This document shows positions 28,640 through 39,017 of a stretch of 64,000 nt of DNA, piece by piece; within the stretch, counting starts at the first letter, position 1, and each line of letters opens with the position of its first letter. The stretch lies in contig NZ_QMED01000005.1 of the NCBI RefSeq assembly GCF_003286125.1, positions 124,001-188,000 of the forward strand, in the 5' to 3' direction. The notes under the pieces were generated by a model. That model made no database searches and was not told the origin of the DNA. It saw nothing but the letters and a program-made list of their open reading frames with translations. Position numbers and translations under genes: made by a program. Origin of the DNA: Algibacillus agarilyticus (GTDB lineage Bacteria > Pseudomonadota > Gammaproteobacteria > Enterobacterales > Alteromonadaceae).

Positions 28640-30109
28640 TTAATTAACATGGTACTTTTTACGCGCGTTCGCTTGTTGGTTGTCTTCTTTATTTAGCTGC
28701 TCATAAAATGCTTTAACAGCGCTTTTATATTCATTGGATTGCCGCAAGATATTTTCTTTGTTGTTTTTATTCCACTCGTTCCAAAGTTTGGCCAATTCAG
28801 CTTGTTTTTGTGGATATTTATCCACTGCGTTTATTTGTTCAGTTGGGTCGTTCACCATATCAAAATAAGCTCGGTCAACTCCTGGCAAACCTTGCTGCAT
28901 ATATTTGCCTGTCATGGTACGCACAGCCCAAATATTATCTGCTTCTTCTAAACGCCAAAATAAGGCTTTATGTGGTGTGCCCGTTTTGCGTTTTGTTATA
29001 TAAGGCTCTAAGTTAACACCTTCAAGTAAACCGTCTGATGCATCTGCTTTAGCAAGCGCCACTGAGGTGGCTGCGATATCCAGTGCAGATACTAGGCCGT
29101 CAAATTTAAAACCTTGTTTAATTTTATTTGGCCAATGCGCAATAAATGGCACATGTACGCCCCCTTCCATTAAAGCCACTTTACCATGACGAAACGGTGC
29201 ATTGTCTGCCCAGTCGTATTGAGGCCACCAAGAATCTGGATATAAACCGCCGTTGTCAGATAAGAAGAAAATAAGCGTATTTTTATATTTACCTTTTTCT
29301 TTTAGCGCATCAACAACCATGCCTATACCTTGGTCCATCTCATCAACCATAGCCGCATAAATTTGGCGATTTTTGTTTTTGATATGGCTGTATTTTTTAA
29401 TTGTTTCTGCTGGTGCTTGTAAAGGCGCGTGTGGTGCATTATATGATAGGTACATCATAAAGGGCTCGTTACCACTGCGTTTAATGTATTGGGCTGCGTC
29501 TCGGCTTAAGGCTGTGGTTAAATATTCATTAAATTCTGCTGGTTGACTGTTGCGTACAATAGGCAACCAATAACCGTCAGGGCTACCAACGTGCACTTGC
29601 CCTGGCATGTACATGTGTCCGCCATCTAAAAAACCATAAAAATAATCAAAGCCTTGGTTATTAGGTTGAAACTTTGGTGCACCCCCTAAATGCCATTTAC
29701 CAAAAATCGAGGTTTTATAACCCACTTTTTGCAAACGTTCGGCAAAGGTTAATTCTTCTGTTGGTAGCCCCATGTACGGGTCGTATGGTGTGTAGGTAAC
29801 ATTGTTTTCCATGCCAAAACGGGCTTGATAACGTCCAGTTAATAAACCAGCGCGTGAAGGGCCACAATAAGGGTGAGTAACATAACCGTTTTCAAATGTA
29901 ACCCCATTTTCAGCTAGCTCATTTAACCTAGGGGTTTTAATTTCTGTTGAGCTATTGGTAAAACCAACATCGTTATAGCCAAGGTCGTCAGCTAAAATAA
30001 CAATGATGTTGGGTCTTTCGTCGGCATTTGCGCTAACGCTATAACAAAACGTGCTACAAAAAAATGCCACGGCGTAGCTCAAGTGTTTAATTATGTTTGA
30101 TAATTTCAT
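28640..30109 (-). CDS. Secreted S1-family sulfatase (first)
   Basis: A secreted type I sulfatase of about 489 aa. A signal peptide (to about ...SVSANA) is followed by RPNIIVILADDLGYNDVGF, the metal-binding N-terminal motif, and HPYCGPSRAG with the CxPSR sequence whose Cys is turned into formylglycine, about residue 82. GKWHLGG, LSDNGG and a late PEPTEQIN-like segment complete the family pattern. It removes sulfate esters from a polysaccharide or its oligomers in the periplasm. The ATG at 30109 has AGAAG 7 bases upstream; an ATG at 30124 would add 5 residues. It is followed on the same strand by the next sulfatase upstream (30179), probably one operon. A formylglycine-generating enzyme gene is not in the window. 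Confidence 0.92.
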   Translation of the reverse strand: MKLSNIIKHLSYAVAFFCSTFCYSVSANADERPNIIVILADDLGYNDVGFTNSSTEIKTPRLNELAENGVTFENGYVTHPYCGPSRAGLLTGRYQARFGMENNVTYTPYDPYMGLPTEELTFAERLQKVGYKTSIFGKWHLGGAPKFQPNNQGFDYFYGFLDGGHMYMPGQVHVGSPDGYWLPIVRNSQPAEFNEYLTTALSRDAAQYIKRSGNEPFMMYLSYNAPHAPLQAPAETIKKYSHIKNKNRQIYAAMVDEMDQGIGMVVDALKEKGKYKNTLIFFLSDNGGLYPDSWWPQYDWADNAPFRHGKVALMEGGVHVPFIAHWPNKIKQGFKFDGLVSALDIAATSVALAKADASDGLLEGVNLEPYITKRKTGTPHKALFWRLEEADNIWAVRTMTGKYMQQGLPGVDRAYFDMVNDPTEQINAVDKYPQKQAELAKLWNEWNKNNKENILRQSNEYKSAVKAFYEQLNKEDNQQANARKKYHVN

Positions 30110-30178
30110 GGTAAAACTTCTCATGGGTTTTAAATTTAATGTTAAGTCTGATTTAAGTTATCTGGATCACGGGTTAAA

Positions 30179-31603
30179 TTAGTCGGCTTTGTGATTTCGG
30201 TACTTATCCATTCTGCGCATGGCTGCACCTTCATATTGGCGTTTCAATTGCCACAAAGGGCGTTCTAAGGTGAGTTCCCATGCAAATAATTTTTGGTAGA
30301 GGTCTTTAACAATTTGCGGCTGTTGCTTGGCAAGGTTTATTTGCTCTGCTTGATCTTGAGCTAGGTTGTATAGCTCTACTGGGCGGTCTGGGAAACGCAA
30401 TAGTTTCCAATCCATATCACGGATAGCCGCACGGTTTTCTTTTTTCCAATACAAGGTTTTATGAGGGCGTGTTTGAGTTGTATTGGACTTTTTGTTTAGA
30501 TATGGCAACAAATTAACCCCATCTAAGTGCGCAAACTCAGCTAAATTAGCACCAGCTAGGGTTAAAAAAGTAGGCATTAAATCAAGTGTACTGACAGGAT
30601 ATTCAAATTGCATATTTGCAGTTAATTTATCAGGCAAGCGCATCAGCATTGGTACACGTATCCCCCCTTCAAGATGATTCGCTTTTGTACCACTTAGCGG
30701 ATAATTATTTGCGTGGTTTTGATCGGTTGGCCCACCATTGTCATTAACAAAAACCACTAAGGTATTGTTGGCGATTTTTAATCGCTCAAGCTGGTTGAAT
30801 AATAAACCCAACTGCTGATCCATGTTTAAATTCATAGCCGCAAGAATTTTGCGAGTACCTGTTAAATTAGGAAATTGTGCTAAGTCTTCGGGTTTGGCCT
30901 GCATAGGGGCATGAACTGCAGTTAACGATAGCACAGCAAAAAAAGGTTGTTTGTTTTGCACTGTAGTCGTTATAAATTGGCTGGTTTCGGCAACAAGTGC
31001 ATCGGTTAAATAGCCTTGATGTTCTTTATAAACTTTAAAGCCACGCTCCATACGCTCGTTATTGCGCTGCTTCAATTCGCTTTCATCGTAGGCGTAATAA
31101 CTGCGCGAACCGGTTCTAAAACCATAAAAGTGATCAAATCCTCGACGTATTGGATGATATTTATCGTGATCACCTAAATGCCATTTACCGATTAAACCTG
31201 TGGTATAACCGAGTTGTCGTAAGTGATCCGCAATGGTTAGTTCAGACAATGGCAAGCCCATTTCATCACCCATCAAACCCGACTCACTCATAAAACCTGG
31301 TACATTATTTTCTTCAAAACCAAATTTTTGTTGGTACTTGCCAGTAAATAATCCGGCTCTTGAAGGGCCACATACAGCCGCGGTGACATAAGCTTGTTTA
31401 AATAAAATACTGTGTTTAGCAAACTTATCTAAGTTGGGCGTTTTCATAGTTTTGCTGCCGTGAAAGCCAAAATCGTGATAACCCGCGTCATCCGAAATTA
31501 TCAATAATATATTGGGTTTTGACGCAGCATAAACTAAAGATAAGGATGTTAATTGTAAACATGTTGCGATAAGGTAAAGTACGACTTTATGCAGTAAATT
31601 CAT
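30179..31603 (-). CDS. Secreted S1-family sulfatase (second)
   Basis: A 474-aa sulfatase with a signal peptide (...LSLVYA-AS), the metal motif KPNILLIISDDAGYHDFGF, and AVCGPSRAG with Cys 78 as the formylglycine site. GKWHLGD and VNDNGGPTDQ are the other expected active-site blocks. It shares the CGPSRAGL-TGKYQ-KFG segment with the sulfatase downstream of it but the two are clearly different enzymes, so they probably act on different sulfate positions of one glycan. The genes are 55-70 bases apart on the same strand. A MITE copy lies in the shared promoter region upstream. Confidence 0.92.
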   Translation of the reverse strand: MNLLHKVVLYLIATCLQLTSLSLVYAASKPNILLIISDDAGYHDFGFHGSKTMKTPNLDKFAKHSILFKQAYVTAAVCGPSRAGLFTGKYQQKFGFEENNVPGFMSESGLMGDEMGLPLSELTIADHLRQLGYTTGLIGKWHLGDHDKYHPIRRGFDHFYGFRTGSRSYYAYDESELKQRNNERMERGFKVYKEHQGYLTDALVAETSQFITTTVQNKQPFFAVLSLTAVHAPMQAKPEDLAQFPNLTGTRKILAAMNLNMDQQLGLLFNQLERLKIANNTLVVFVNDNGGPTDQNHANNYPLSGTKANHLEGGIRVPMLMRLPDKLTANMQFEYPVSTLDLMPTFLTLAGANLAEFAHLDGVNLLPYLNKKSNTTQTRPHKTLYWKKENRAAIRDMDWKLLRFPDRPVELYNLAQDQAEQINLAKQQPQIVKDLYQKLFAWELTLERPLWQLKRQYEGAAMRRMDKYRNHKAD

Positions 31604-31728
31604 TGTTTGTTTTCTCGCGCTCGTTTGCCTGTTTAGTCAAAATTAATAAAGCTCAGGTATTTAAGTTTAAATTTTAATTAAACACTTGCTTTTAAAATTG
31701 GCTAAAAGGTTTAATTAATTTTTTAATC

Positions 31729-31857
31729 TACAGTCAAAGCGATCGGGTTTTAGGGGAAGCCGTCAAGCTTCGAGACCCCATGAGCATATGCTCTATTATG
31801 TGATTGGGGCGAGTAAGCGCTGACAATGAACCATAAAACCTGAGCGAGAAGACTATA
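31729..31857 (+). mobile_element. MITE-like repeat, copy 1 (129 bp)
   Basis: Starts TACAGTC (one change from TATAGTC) and ends GACTATA. The ends form an imperfect inverted repeat of about 24 bases (TATAGTC-N4-CG-TC-GGTTTTA pattern on both strands). The inside holds palindromes around AAGCTTCGAG and GAGCATATGCTC. The size is identical to copies 3 and 5. It lies between the divergent sulfatase and AraC-type genes, so it may influence their promoters. Confidence 0.85.
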
Positions 31858-31992
31858 TCTATAACAATGATTTACTGGCTATTTGGTTTGGGGTTCTAGT
31901 GAGAGTTTCTATTTTAAAAATCGGCTTTTGGCCTATATTTAAAGTTCTTTAGGGTGGATTTATCTTTGATTAAAAGTAACGAGCAAAAATAA

Positions 31993-33450
31993 ATGGTCTA
32001 TACAGAGTTAGATTGGCATACATTTCTGAGGGCTATCATCCCTTTTATTGCCGCTAATGTTTATTTAATGGTGCTAATCTATTTTACTTTGGTCCGAGCG
32101 CGCATTGGCAGTGCCTACGCATATTTTGCGACTTTTATGGCTTGCATTATTTTGTTTTTATCCGGCCCACTTATTAACATTATGCCCATTGAAAACGGCA
32201 AGCGCTGGTTTGATTTAGTTCGAAATGTATTGCTGTTTAGCTTAGGTATGCCAGCTTTGGTATACGGTTTATTTATTCAAGCGCAAATAACTGTGCGCCG
32301 AGAAATCTTCATAATTCCTATTTTATTAGGTATGGCTTGGTCCTTATTGTTTGTGATAGCTCCGCCTTTTTATTACCATCATCTTGATCAACAGCCGTGG
32401 CCAAAAGTGTTCGAAAGTATCACTAACCAAGATATTTATAATGCTCAAATTCTGTTGGTAACCATACAATTGTTACTGCCTAGTTTGTTTATACTTTATC
32501 GGCCCATAAAACGTTACGTAGCTATCTTGGTTTATGCTGTTTTGCTTCTTTATACCTGTATATGCATAGGTAACATTTTTCAGAAGTGGGTGGTTTATTA
32601 TGCAGGCAGTGCGTTAACCGCAATTATTTGGGCATCGGCAATTTATCGCGATATTCAAATGACCAACGAGAAAGTTAAACAACATTATTTACATCAAAGT
32701 TCTTTGGCGATAGCGCAATATGCGGCACCATCCAACACCCACTTTACTGAATATTATCCCAAAAAAATTAACGAATCTTATCCTTTCAAAGAACGCGCAG
32801 CGCTTATTGAAACGGTAGCTTTTGCCCGAGGAGCTTTAGTCGCTGATCGAGTACAAAATTTATTACACGCCCTAAAAAGCTTCAGTCAGCATAATCTAGC
32901 TACTTACCGCGTTCGTGCCAAAGAAGTGTTATTTATGTTATTTGATTCGTTAATTTTTAATAGCGGTAATGCGGCTACTTTAATTAAACAACTCGAAGAA
33001 AAAGGTCAAGCATTAGAAGCCTGCACTTCATTTACACAAATTGATGACATTATTCAGCACGAAGCCAAATTTTTAGCGAGCTTAAGCGGCAAAACTGAAG
33101 ATTCTCCTGCTGACTCTGCATTAGTAGACAGAATTAAAACGTTTATACTCAGCCATTATCACAAAGATATCTCCCTTAATGATATTGCCGACGAAATAGG
33201 CGCAAGCCGTTCACATATTACAAAAAACTTTAAAAACCTAACGGCACAAACGATAAATCAATATTTAATTGATGTACGCATTAATAAATCAAAAGAGTTA
33301 TTATTAACTCAGTCAATAACCAACACGGCATTTGATGTGGGTTTTAACAACTCGGCTTATTTTTCGACGGTGTTTAAAAAACAAACTGGCTGTACACCTA
33401 AAGAATATCAACGGGTTCATACAACAACGACCAATAAAACAATGATTTAA
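31993..33450 (+). CDS. Membrane-integral AraC-family regulator
   Basis: A 485-aa regulator with about seven transmembrane helices in the first 220 residues and a C-terminal AraC/XylS DNA-binding domain (about 380-480): LNDIADEIGASRSHITKNFKNLTAQTINQYLIDVRINKSKELLL then TAFDVGFNNSAYFSTVFKKQTGCTPKEY, which are both helix-turn-helix units. It would sense something at the membrane and control nearby genes. It is divergent from two sulfatases and next to a TonB receptor and BNR_4 gene, so a role in the glycan locus is likely. A hairpin terminator follows. Confidence 0.88.
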   Translation: MVYTELDWHTFLRAIIPFIAANVYLMVLIYFTLVRARIGSAYAYFATFMACIILFLSGPLINIMPIENGKRWFDLVRNVLLFSLGMPALVYGLFIQAQITVRREIFIIPILLGMAWSLLFVIAPPFYYHHLDQQPWPKVFESITNQDIYNAQILLVTIQLLLPSLFILYRPIKRYVAILVYAVLLLYTCICIGNIFQKWVVYYAGSALTAIIWASAIYRDIQMTNEKVKQHYLHQSSLAIAQYAAPSNTHFTEYYPKKINESYPFKERAALIETVAFARGALVADRVQNLLHALKSFSQHNLATYRVRAKEVLFMLFDSLIFNSGNAATLIKQLEEKGQALEACTSFTQIDDIIQHEAKFLASLSGKTEDSPADSALVDRIKTFILSHYHKDISLNDIADEIGASRSHITKNFKNLTAQTINQYLIDVRINKSKELLLTQSITNTAFDVGFNNSAYFSTVFKKQTGCTPKEYQRVHTTTTNKTMI

Positions 33451-33487
33451 CTATTAAATTCCCATGTTGTTAGATTACGGTTAAAAC

Positions 33488-33512
33488 GAGTGTTGTTAGC
33501 GAAACAACACTC
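33488..33512. terminator. Shared hairpin terminator between convergent genes
   Basis: A perfect 10-bp stem (GAGTGTTGTT / AACAACACTC) with a 5-base loop, flanked by A/T runs on both sides. It lies between the AraC-type gene (plus) and the BNR_4 gene (minus). Confidence 0.75.
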
Positions 33513-33525
33513 ATAAAAATCGAGT

Positions 33526-34914
33526 TTAAAAAACTTCGTGTAATAACATGACACTCGCGGGGCTAATCTTAGCATGTGCATTATCACGGTTACCCGGTTG
33601 ACTAAACCACGATAGATAATACGAATGTCCTTCAGGGCTTAAATCGCCAACCCCTTTAAAAACTTGGTTCTCTAAAGTGAATCGCTTATCTTCAAACATA
33701 TGTAAATTTGCATGCTTTGCAGAGTTATCGATAATCGCTGGATATAAACTTGAAGGAACAACCTTTAAAGTTGATAACGTATTTTCATCAACAATAAATT
33801 GCATAATGTCATCATGTTTTCGAACCGTTACGCCTATTTTATTATTACCTAAGGCTACCGGTGAATAAGGTCTCACCGCAAAACGGCCTAATGAGCCATG
33901 GCCACTAAAATCCCATCTGAAGTTTTTCCAATCACTGATTTGGCTTGAAACCCAGTTACGGCCTGATTTTCTAGCAAGAAACATTTGCGTTTGACCGGCT
34001 GCATCATATTTGTGATAAGTAATAATAGGTTGGTTATTACTATCAAAACCGAGTTTAACATTACCGTTAATCATGCCACCAAAAGCAGGAACCGGATCAA
34101 CAATTTCAGTTTTGGCTAACGTTAATGGCAATTCAATTTTGTTACCATTTGAATCTTGCCAATTTAATAAATCAACACTGCGGGCATACGAAAGTGAATG
34201 GTTTGTTGCGGCATTAGGCGTATTACGCCACACCCAAATCAAATGAAAATACCCATCTTTGCCTAACGTGGGGCCTTCAAAATAGCCACTCATTTCACCT
34301 TGGCCATCTAAAAATTGTTGGTTATGTAATTTAGACCAAGATTGACTCTTAGTGTCATAAATATTGTACATTTCGTTACCATTGCCACTGCCGCCATTTC
34401 TATACTTAACAATGAGATCATTGTTTTTATTTAATAAAAATATTGGATACGTCATTCGTTGTTCTACATCGCGGTTAACCAATGTTGGTATACGTTTTAA
34501 TGAGCGCACGTTATAAGGTTCTGACGTTCTAAAATATTCAAGCGGATCAGCATGCATATTACCCATTACGTGTAAATGCCCTGCTTTATCGAGCTCCATC
34601 GTGACATAATTATGACTATCCCAGCCTAACCAACTATCCACTTTATAGTAACGCCACTTATCATTAATCGTTCGATAAGCCACGGTCATTTGGCGATTAG
34701 CATCAAAATAAGCAACAAATTGATGTTTACCTCGGGTTAATAAAAAAGGCTTAATGCGATGACCCGACCAAACATGGTCGATCGCTTCCGTTTTTAAAAG
34801 TTGTTTATCATTTGTTTGATTATCTGCTGATACCGCAAATACAGCGGTAAATAAAAGAGTTAAAAATAGATAAATTTTTTGAGAGCTTAATAAAGGCGAT
34901 TTAAATAAAGACAT
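33526..34914 (-). CDS. Secreted BNR_4 beta-propeller protein, candidate ulvan-lyase-like (PL24/25)
   Basis: A 462-aa secreted protein with a signal peptide (...TAVFAVSA). The body matches the BNR_4 type of beta-propeller: VWSGHRIKPFLLTRGKHQFVAYFDANRQMTVAYR, then WDSHNYVTMELDKAGHLHVMGNMH and later GKDGYFHLIWVWR and DFSGHGSLGRFA repeats with blades of about 45-60 residues. Some seven-bladed proteins of this kind are ulvan lyases (PL24, PL25), which cleave beside glucuronate in the rhamnose-rich alga polymer. Assignment to one of those families is inference from fold and context; conserved His residues within WDSHNY and GNMH are consistent. It is located next to the TonB receptor. Confidence 0.72.
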   Translation of the reverse strand: MSLFKSPLLSSQKIYLFLTLLFTAVFAVSADNQTNDKQLLKTEAIDHVWSGHRIKPFLLTRGKHQFVAYFDANRQMTVAYRTINDKWRYYKVDSWLGWDSHNYVTMELDKAGHLHVMGNMHADPLEYFRTSEPYNVRSLKRIPTLVNRDVEQRMTYPIFLLNKNNDLIVKYRNGGSGNGNEMYNIYDTKSQSWSKLHNQQFLDGQGEMSGYFEGPTLGKDGYFHLIWVWRNTPNAATNHSLSYARSVDLLNWQDSNGNKIELPLTLAKTEIVDPVPAFGGMINGNVKLGFDSNNQPIITYHKYDAAGQTQMFLARKSGRNWVSSQISDWKNFRWDFSGHGSLGRFAVRPYSPVALGNNKIGVTVRKHDDIMQFIVDENTLSTLKVVPSSLYPAIIDNSAKHANLHMFEDKRFTLENQVFKGVGDLSPEGHSYYLSWFSQPGNRDNAHAKISPASVMLLHEVF

Positions 34915-35000
34915 ACTAAAACCAATACATATTTAATAGAAAAGGCGGCCAATAAATTGGCCGCCCATAATGTATAACAATCGTTTTTTACACAATTAAC

Positions 35001-38000
35001 TTAGAATGAATAGTTAACACCAAGCTCAAAAATACGACCGGTATAATCGATACGTGCTACTGCTCTTTCATCTTCACCGAAGTATTCATATACTTGCTCA
35101 TCAGTTAAGTTGTAAGCTTTTAAGTGAACTTTTAACCCTTGGGCAATTTTATATGACGAAGAAAGATCTAAACGACCACTCGCTTTCGTTCTACGATCTT
35201 CAATACCGTAATATTGACTGCTCTTTCTGATGTCAAACGAATCACGCCAGTTATAAGCTAAACGAACACTAAAGTTATCATCTTCCCAATAACCGATTAA
35301 GTTATAAGAGCGAGGTGATACTTTATAAAGTTTATTATCCCCTTCATCACCTGTTTGCTTAATGTAGGTATAGTTAAATACACCACCAAAGCCATTCCAA
35401 GGATACGGTAAGAAATCTAGTTTTTGTTGTGCTGCAAATTCAACACCTTGTAACTTAATTTCATTATCGGCGTTGAAACTACGGTTAACCGTAACATTAC
35501 GGTTTGTCACTTCACCGGTATCAGGGTTAGTAAATGTTTCTGTTTGAATACAGTTTCCGCTAGATTCTGAATCTTCACCTTCAAATGCGCCAAATTGCTC
35601 ATCAATGAAAGTATATTCACCTAGGCTAGGACATGGCTTTTCTTGTAAGAATAAACCGGTAATTTCTTTTTGGAATAAACCAACAGAAATCGCACTGCCT
35701 TCTCGGTTATACCATTCAAAAGATAGATCAAAATTATCAGCCGTATAAGGTTCTAACTCACCTTTAGGTAAATCGATAGTTAAAGAGTTATTACTTTCTT
35801 TAATCGTTAATGAAGGATTTTGAGCTCTTAAGTTAGGTCTAACTAAGGCTTTATAATACGCAGTACGCACAATTATATCGTCGGTAAGTTCAACCGATAA
35901 ATTCATTGAAGGCAAAGTATTGCTATAATCACTTTCAAACGGGAAATCATCAGGAACATAAACTTTAGATGGAAGCTGTTTAGCAACCTTACCTAAAAAT
36001 TTATTTTCTGTTTTTTCATGGCGAACACCAAAGTTACCACTATAGTAAACCGAACCTATTTCACCTGAGAAATCAGACATTAAATAAGCGGCAGTAATCG
36101 TTTGTTCAGCACTAAAATTATTAGCAAAGAAATTAGGTAATTTTGTACCGTTATTTAAGCGATCATAAAAAACACTTGGCGAAGCAATGGTTAATGCATA
36201 AGGGTTGTCATCAGTAACCGCCGTTAAATCGGCTAAGCCTTTTGATAACTCGTTAGAAATAAAGTCGTTATCAAACGTTCTCCAACCACTCCCAGCACCA
36301 AATGTACCCGGTATAGCCCCATCAAAAAATGCAGTTTGTTGCTCGCTGATAATATTATCGTGAATAAAACCTTCATTTATTGCGTCAGTATCAATACCCA
36401 CAATACCAATTTTTTGGTCACGATTATCCAATTCTTCAGTACTTGTGCGTACACCAAATTTAATTGAACCAATACTGAATTCATCAGCTAAATCGAGTTG
36501 CAAAATTCGTTCAGCGTTAAACTCAGCAGCCGACATTTCACGAGTCGGGTTGTCTACACGACCATCAACCGTAAATTGTAAACGACGACCACCATTTGAT
36601 GGATCATTTGAAGAAACAGTACCGCCCGTATAGCCAGGCTTTTGCCAATTCAAATTATTGTAATTGTAGTTATCCCAACCTGTTGCAGTAACAATCGTAT
36701 CGGCAGTATTGCCTTGGCCAGTACTAATCGTACCGTCGATACCGGTTGGAACAGATGGGTAAGATGCTCTAACTCCACCATCTGGTGTAAAATTAGTTGC
36801 TGGGTTGTGATGTTGTGTATGACGAAAATCAATACCAATATTCATAAATTGATTTTCGGCTTCTGAGTAACTAACAATACCGTCTAATACCCAGTCATCT
36901 TTAGCATAGTCAGCATATAACATAATGCCTTTCGCCGTCTCTAAAAATGTCGTTTTACGATTAGTAAACTGTAAACCACCGTCAGTAAAGTTTACCTTGC
37001 TTGCAATATATTCAGGGTTACCAGCAGCATCATGTTTATAAATGAAAGGCGCGGTTGCCATATCCGGTTCAACATTTGCACTATAATAATGACGTTTACT
37101 AGAGGCTTTTGCTGGGGTGTTGTGATGAAGACCAGCAAAAAATGCGGTATCTTCTTTTGTGCCATCGCCTAAATCACGTTCTGTATATAATACATGAGAA
37201 CCTAATTTTAAATTTTCACTGGGTTTCCATTCAATGTTACCCGTAAATGAAACACGATCACCTTCACTATATTCAGTAACGTTACGTCCATTTGCTACAC
37301 CTTTAACAACCGCATCAGCCGGTAAACCCCAAGCCGCTTTATAATCACCAATCGTATTAGAGATCATGTCGCCTTGAGTATTCGTTTCATCAAGAGATGT
37401 ATAAACCGTTGTTTGCATTAAGTCACGACGGAACGTTTGCTCTGAACCAGAAAATTTAACAGCAACGGCTAATTCATCTTTAATTAAATGCTTTGCAGCA
37501 GAAAATTTGATTGTTTTATCCCAGTTACCCGTTAATTCTTCTAAACGACCACCTAAACTAACGCTATATTTACCATCTTTTTTAGCTAAAGCTTGTTGTA
37601 ATTTTTTATCAACAACGCCCGCCATACCACCCGCTTGTATATCTGCGGTAGGTGATTTAATAAGTGTTACACCGTCAAACACACCCGCTTCGAATGAAGC
37701 AAAAGGGTTTGTACCACCCGTTGGACCAGAACTACGACTCGGCGTCGCGAATGATTGACCAAATGCCGTAGTTTTAACAAAACCACCCGATAAACCACGT
37801 AAACTGATTTCAGAAGTACGACCTTCATTTGAACGATCTAACTGTACACCAGGAAGAGCCTGTAAAGCTTCACCAAAATCTAATGCAGGTAACGCATCAA
37901 TATCAGCAGAAGAAATTGCATCAACAATCGATACCGCTTCACGTTTAGTATTTAGTGCATTTTCTAAAGCACCACGAACACCGGTTACTTCAATGACTTC

Positions 38001-38138
38001 AGTTTCTTCTTCACCTAAAGCACTATTAACTTCTTGTGCTAATAAAGTGGGTGAACTTACTGCCATGGCCATACCGGCAATACCGCTGAAAAATACTGAA
38101 TGATAACTTTTTTTGGTTTGTCTGTTTACTACGGACAT
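35001..38138 (-). CDS. TonB-dependent outer-membrane receptor for glycan oligomers
   Basis: A 1,045-aa receptor of the large Alteromonadales/xanthomonad kind. A signal peptide (...SPTLLAQ) is followed by a TonB-box-like ETEVIEVTGVR (about 45-56), a plug domain (about 60-180; IDALPALDFGEALQALPGVQLDR and GVTLIKSPTADIQAGGMAGVVD), and a 22-strand barrel ending in FELGVNYSF, with the needed terminal Phe. It imports oligosaccharides using TonB energy. There is no SusD gene, as normal in Gammaproteobacteria. It is 86 bases upstream of the BNR_4 gene on the same strand, so the two may be co-expressed. The promoter lies in the 0.4-kb AT-rich region upstream. Confidence 0.93.
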   Translation of the reverse strand: MSVVNRQTKKSYHSVFFSGIAGMAMAVSSPTLLAQEVNSALGEEETEVIEVTGVRGALENALNTKREAVSIVDAISSADIDALPALDFGEALQALPGVQLDRSNEGRTSEISLRGLSGGFVKTTAFGQSFATPSRSSGPTGGTNPFASFEAGVFDGVTLIKSPTADIQAGGMAGVVDKKLQQALAKKDGKYSVSLGGRLEELTGNWDKTIKFSAAKHLIKDELAVAVKFSGSEQTFRRDLMQTTVYTSLDETNTQGDMISNTIGDYKAAWGLPADAVVKGVANGRNVTEYSEGDRVSFTGNIEWKPSENLKLGSHVLYTERDLGDGTKEDTAFFAGLHHNTPAKASSKRHYYSANVEPDMATAPFIYKHDAAGNPEYIASKVNFTDGGLQFTNRKTTFLETAKGIMLYADYAKDDWVLDGIVSYSEAENQFMNIGIDFRHTQHHNPATNFTPDGGVRASYPSVPTGIDGTISTGQGNTADTIVTATGWDNYNYNNLNWQKPGYTGGTVSSNDPSNGGRRLQFTVDGRVDNPTREMSAAEFNAERILQLDLADEFSIGSIKFGVRTSTEELDNRDQKIGIVGIDTDAINEGFIHDNIISEQQTAFFDGAIPGTFGAGSGWRTFDNDFISNELSKGLADLTAVTDDNPYALTIASPSVFYDRLNNGTKLPNFFANNFSAEQTITAAYLMSDFSGEIGSVYYSGNFGVRHEKTENKFLGKVAKQLPSKVYVPDDFPFESDYSNTLPSMNLSVELTDDIIVRTAYYKALVRPNLRAQNPSLTIKESNNSLTIDLPKGELEPYTADNFDLSFEWYNREGSAISVGLFQKEITGLFLQEKPCPSLGEYTFIDEQFGAFEGEDSESSGNCIQTETFTNPDTGEVTNRNVTVNRSFNADNEIKLQGVEFAAQQKLDFLPYPWNGFGGVFNYTYIKQTGDEGDNKLYKVSPRSYNLIGYWEDDNFSVRLAYNWRDSFDIRKSSQYYGIEDRRTKASGRLDLSSSYKIAQGLKVHLKAYNLTDEQVYEYFGEDERAVARIDYTGRIFELGVNYSF

Positions 38139-38524
38139 TTTGTCTACCTCGTTGAATAAGGAGTTATTATTGTGATTAGAATAAATTTACATATGTGTTG
38201 TTTGTGTATTTATTATTACAATTTTTTAACACATGATTTATATTAGACGAACCAACCCACACTTTCAAGCATAAATGGTCATTATCAATCTACTTGTCAC
38301 ACAACCCGATAAGAATATTAGGTAAATAAAATAAAATACCATTTAAAAACAGTTAGTTAATCTAGAATAATAAAAATAAATATAATTTTAAAAATTATAA
38401 AAATTATAAAAATTATAAAAATTATAAAAATTATAAAAAAACATAAAGTATTTAAACTATTAAATAAACCCCTGATATTAAGACTTTTAAAATAGATTAT
38501 TAATGCTAAATTAATCGTTTTTAA
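38139..38524. other. AT-rich upstream region of the TonB receptor
   Basis: About 390 bases with no gene. It probably holds the receptor's promoter. It includes an AT-rich tandem repeat at 38391-38435 and runs directly into MITE copy 2. Confidence 0.5.
38391..38435. repeat. Five exact tandem copies of a 9-bp AT unit
   Basis: AAAATTATA is repeated five times without change. It is likely a slippage-prone tract; it might bend DNA near the receptor promoter. Confidence 0.9.
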
Positions 38525-38843
38525 TATAGTCAAAGCGATCGGGTTTTAGGGGCAGGTTTCTAGTTCCAGACGAAACCTAAGTACTTACATCCATGTAAGC
38601 AAAGCCGTCAAAGCTACCGCGTCCTGCTCTCGCCCCTTACCTGCATCCATGCAGGCAAAGCTACCGCGTCCTGCTCTCGCCCCTTACCTGCATCCATGCA
38701 GGCAAGCTTCGAGACCCCATGAGCATATGCTCTACTATGTGATTGGGGCCGCCTAAATGGATTTAGGTGTTAGAACGACGCAGGAGCCAAAGTCGAGAGT
38801 AAGCGCTGACAATGAACCATAAAACCTGAGCGAGAAGACTATA
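38525..38843 (+). mobile_element. MITE-like repeat, copy 2 (319 bp, expanded)
   Basis: The ends are TATAGTC and GACTATA as in the other copies, but the middle is expanded from the 129-bp core. Extra material includes a 47-bp unit in direct tandem (38609-38655 and 38656-38702; starts CAAAGCTACCGCG) and a hairpin section near 38748-38800 also present in copy 4. It shows that the family grows and shrinks by internal duplication. Confidence 0.85.
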
Positions 38844-39017
38844 AGTAACTAAAAATCACTACAGAGCTGATTTACCCTAGCTTTAAGTATTTTTATTAAC
38901 GATTAACCCGGATCACTCTCTTGAGTTAACCTTATAAATACTTACAAATTTATAAAGACTTTTATACAACAAACATAGATAATCAAATAAAATCACAAGC
39001 AACCAAATAATATTAAA

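Noticed and set aside
38609-38702. Two 47-bp repeats as a small CRISPR array
   Set aside because: The repeats are adjacent without spacers and form part of a MITE copy; no cas genes are present.
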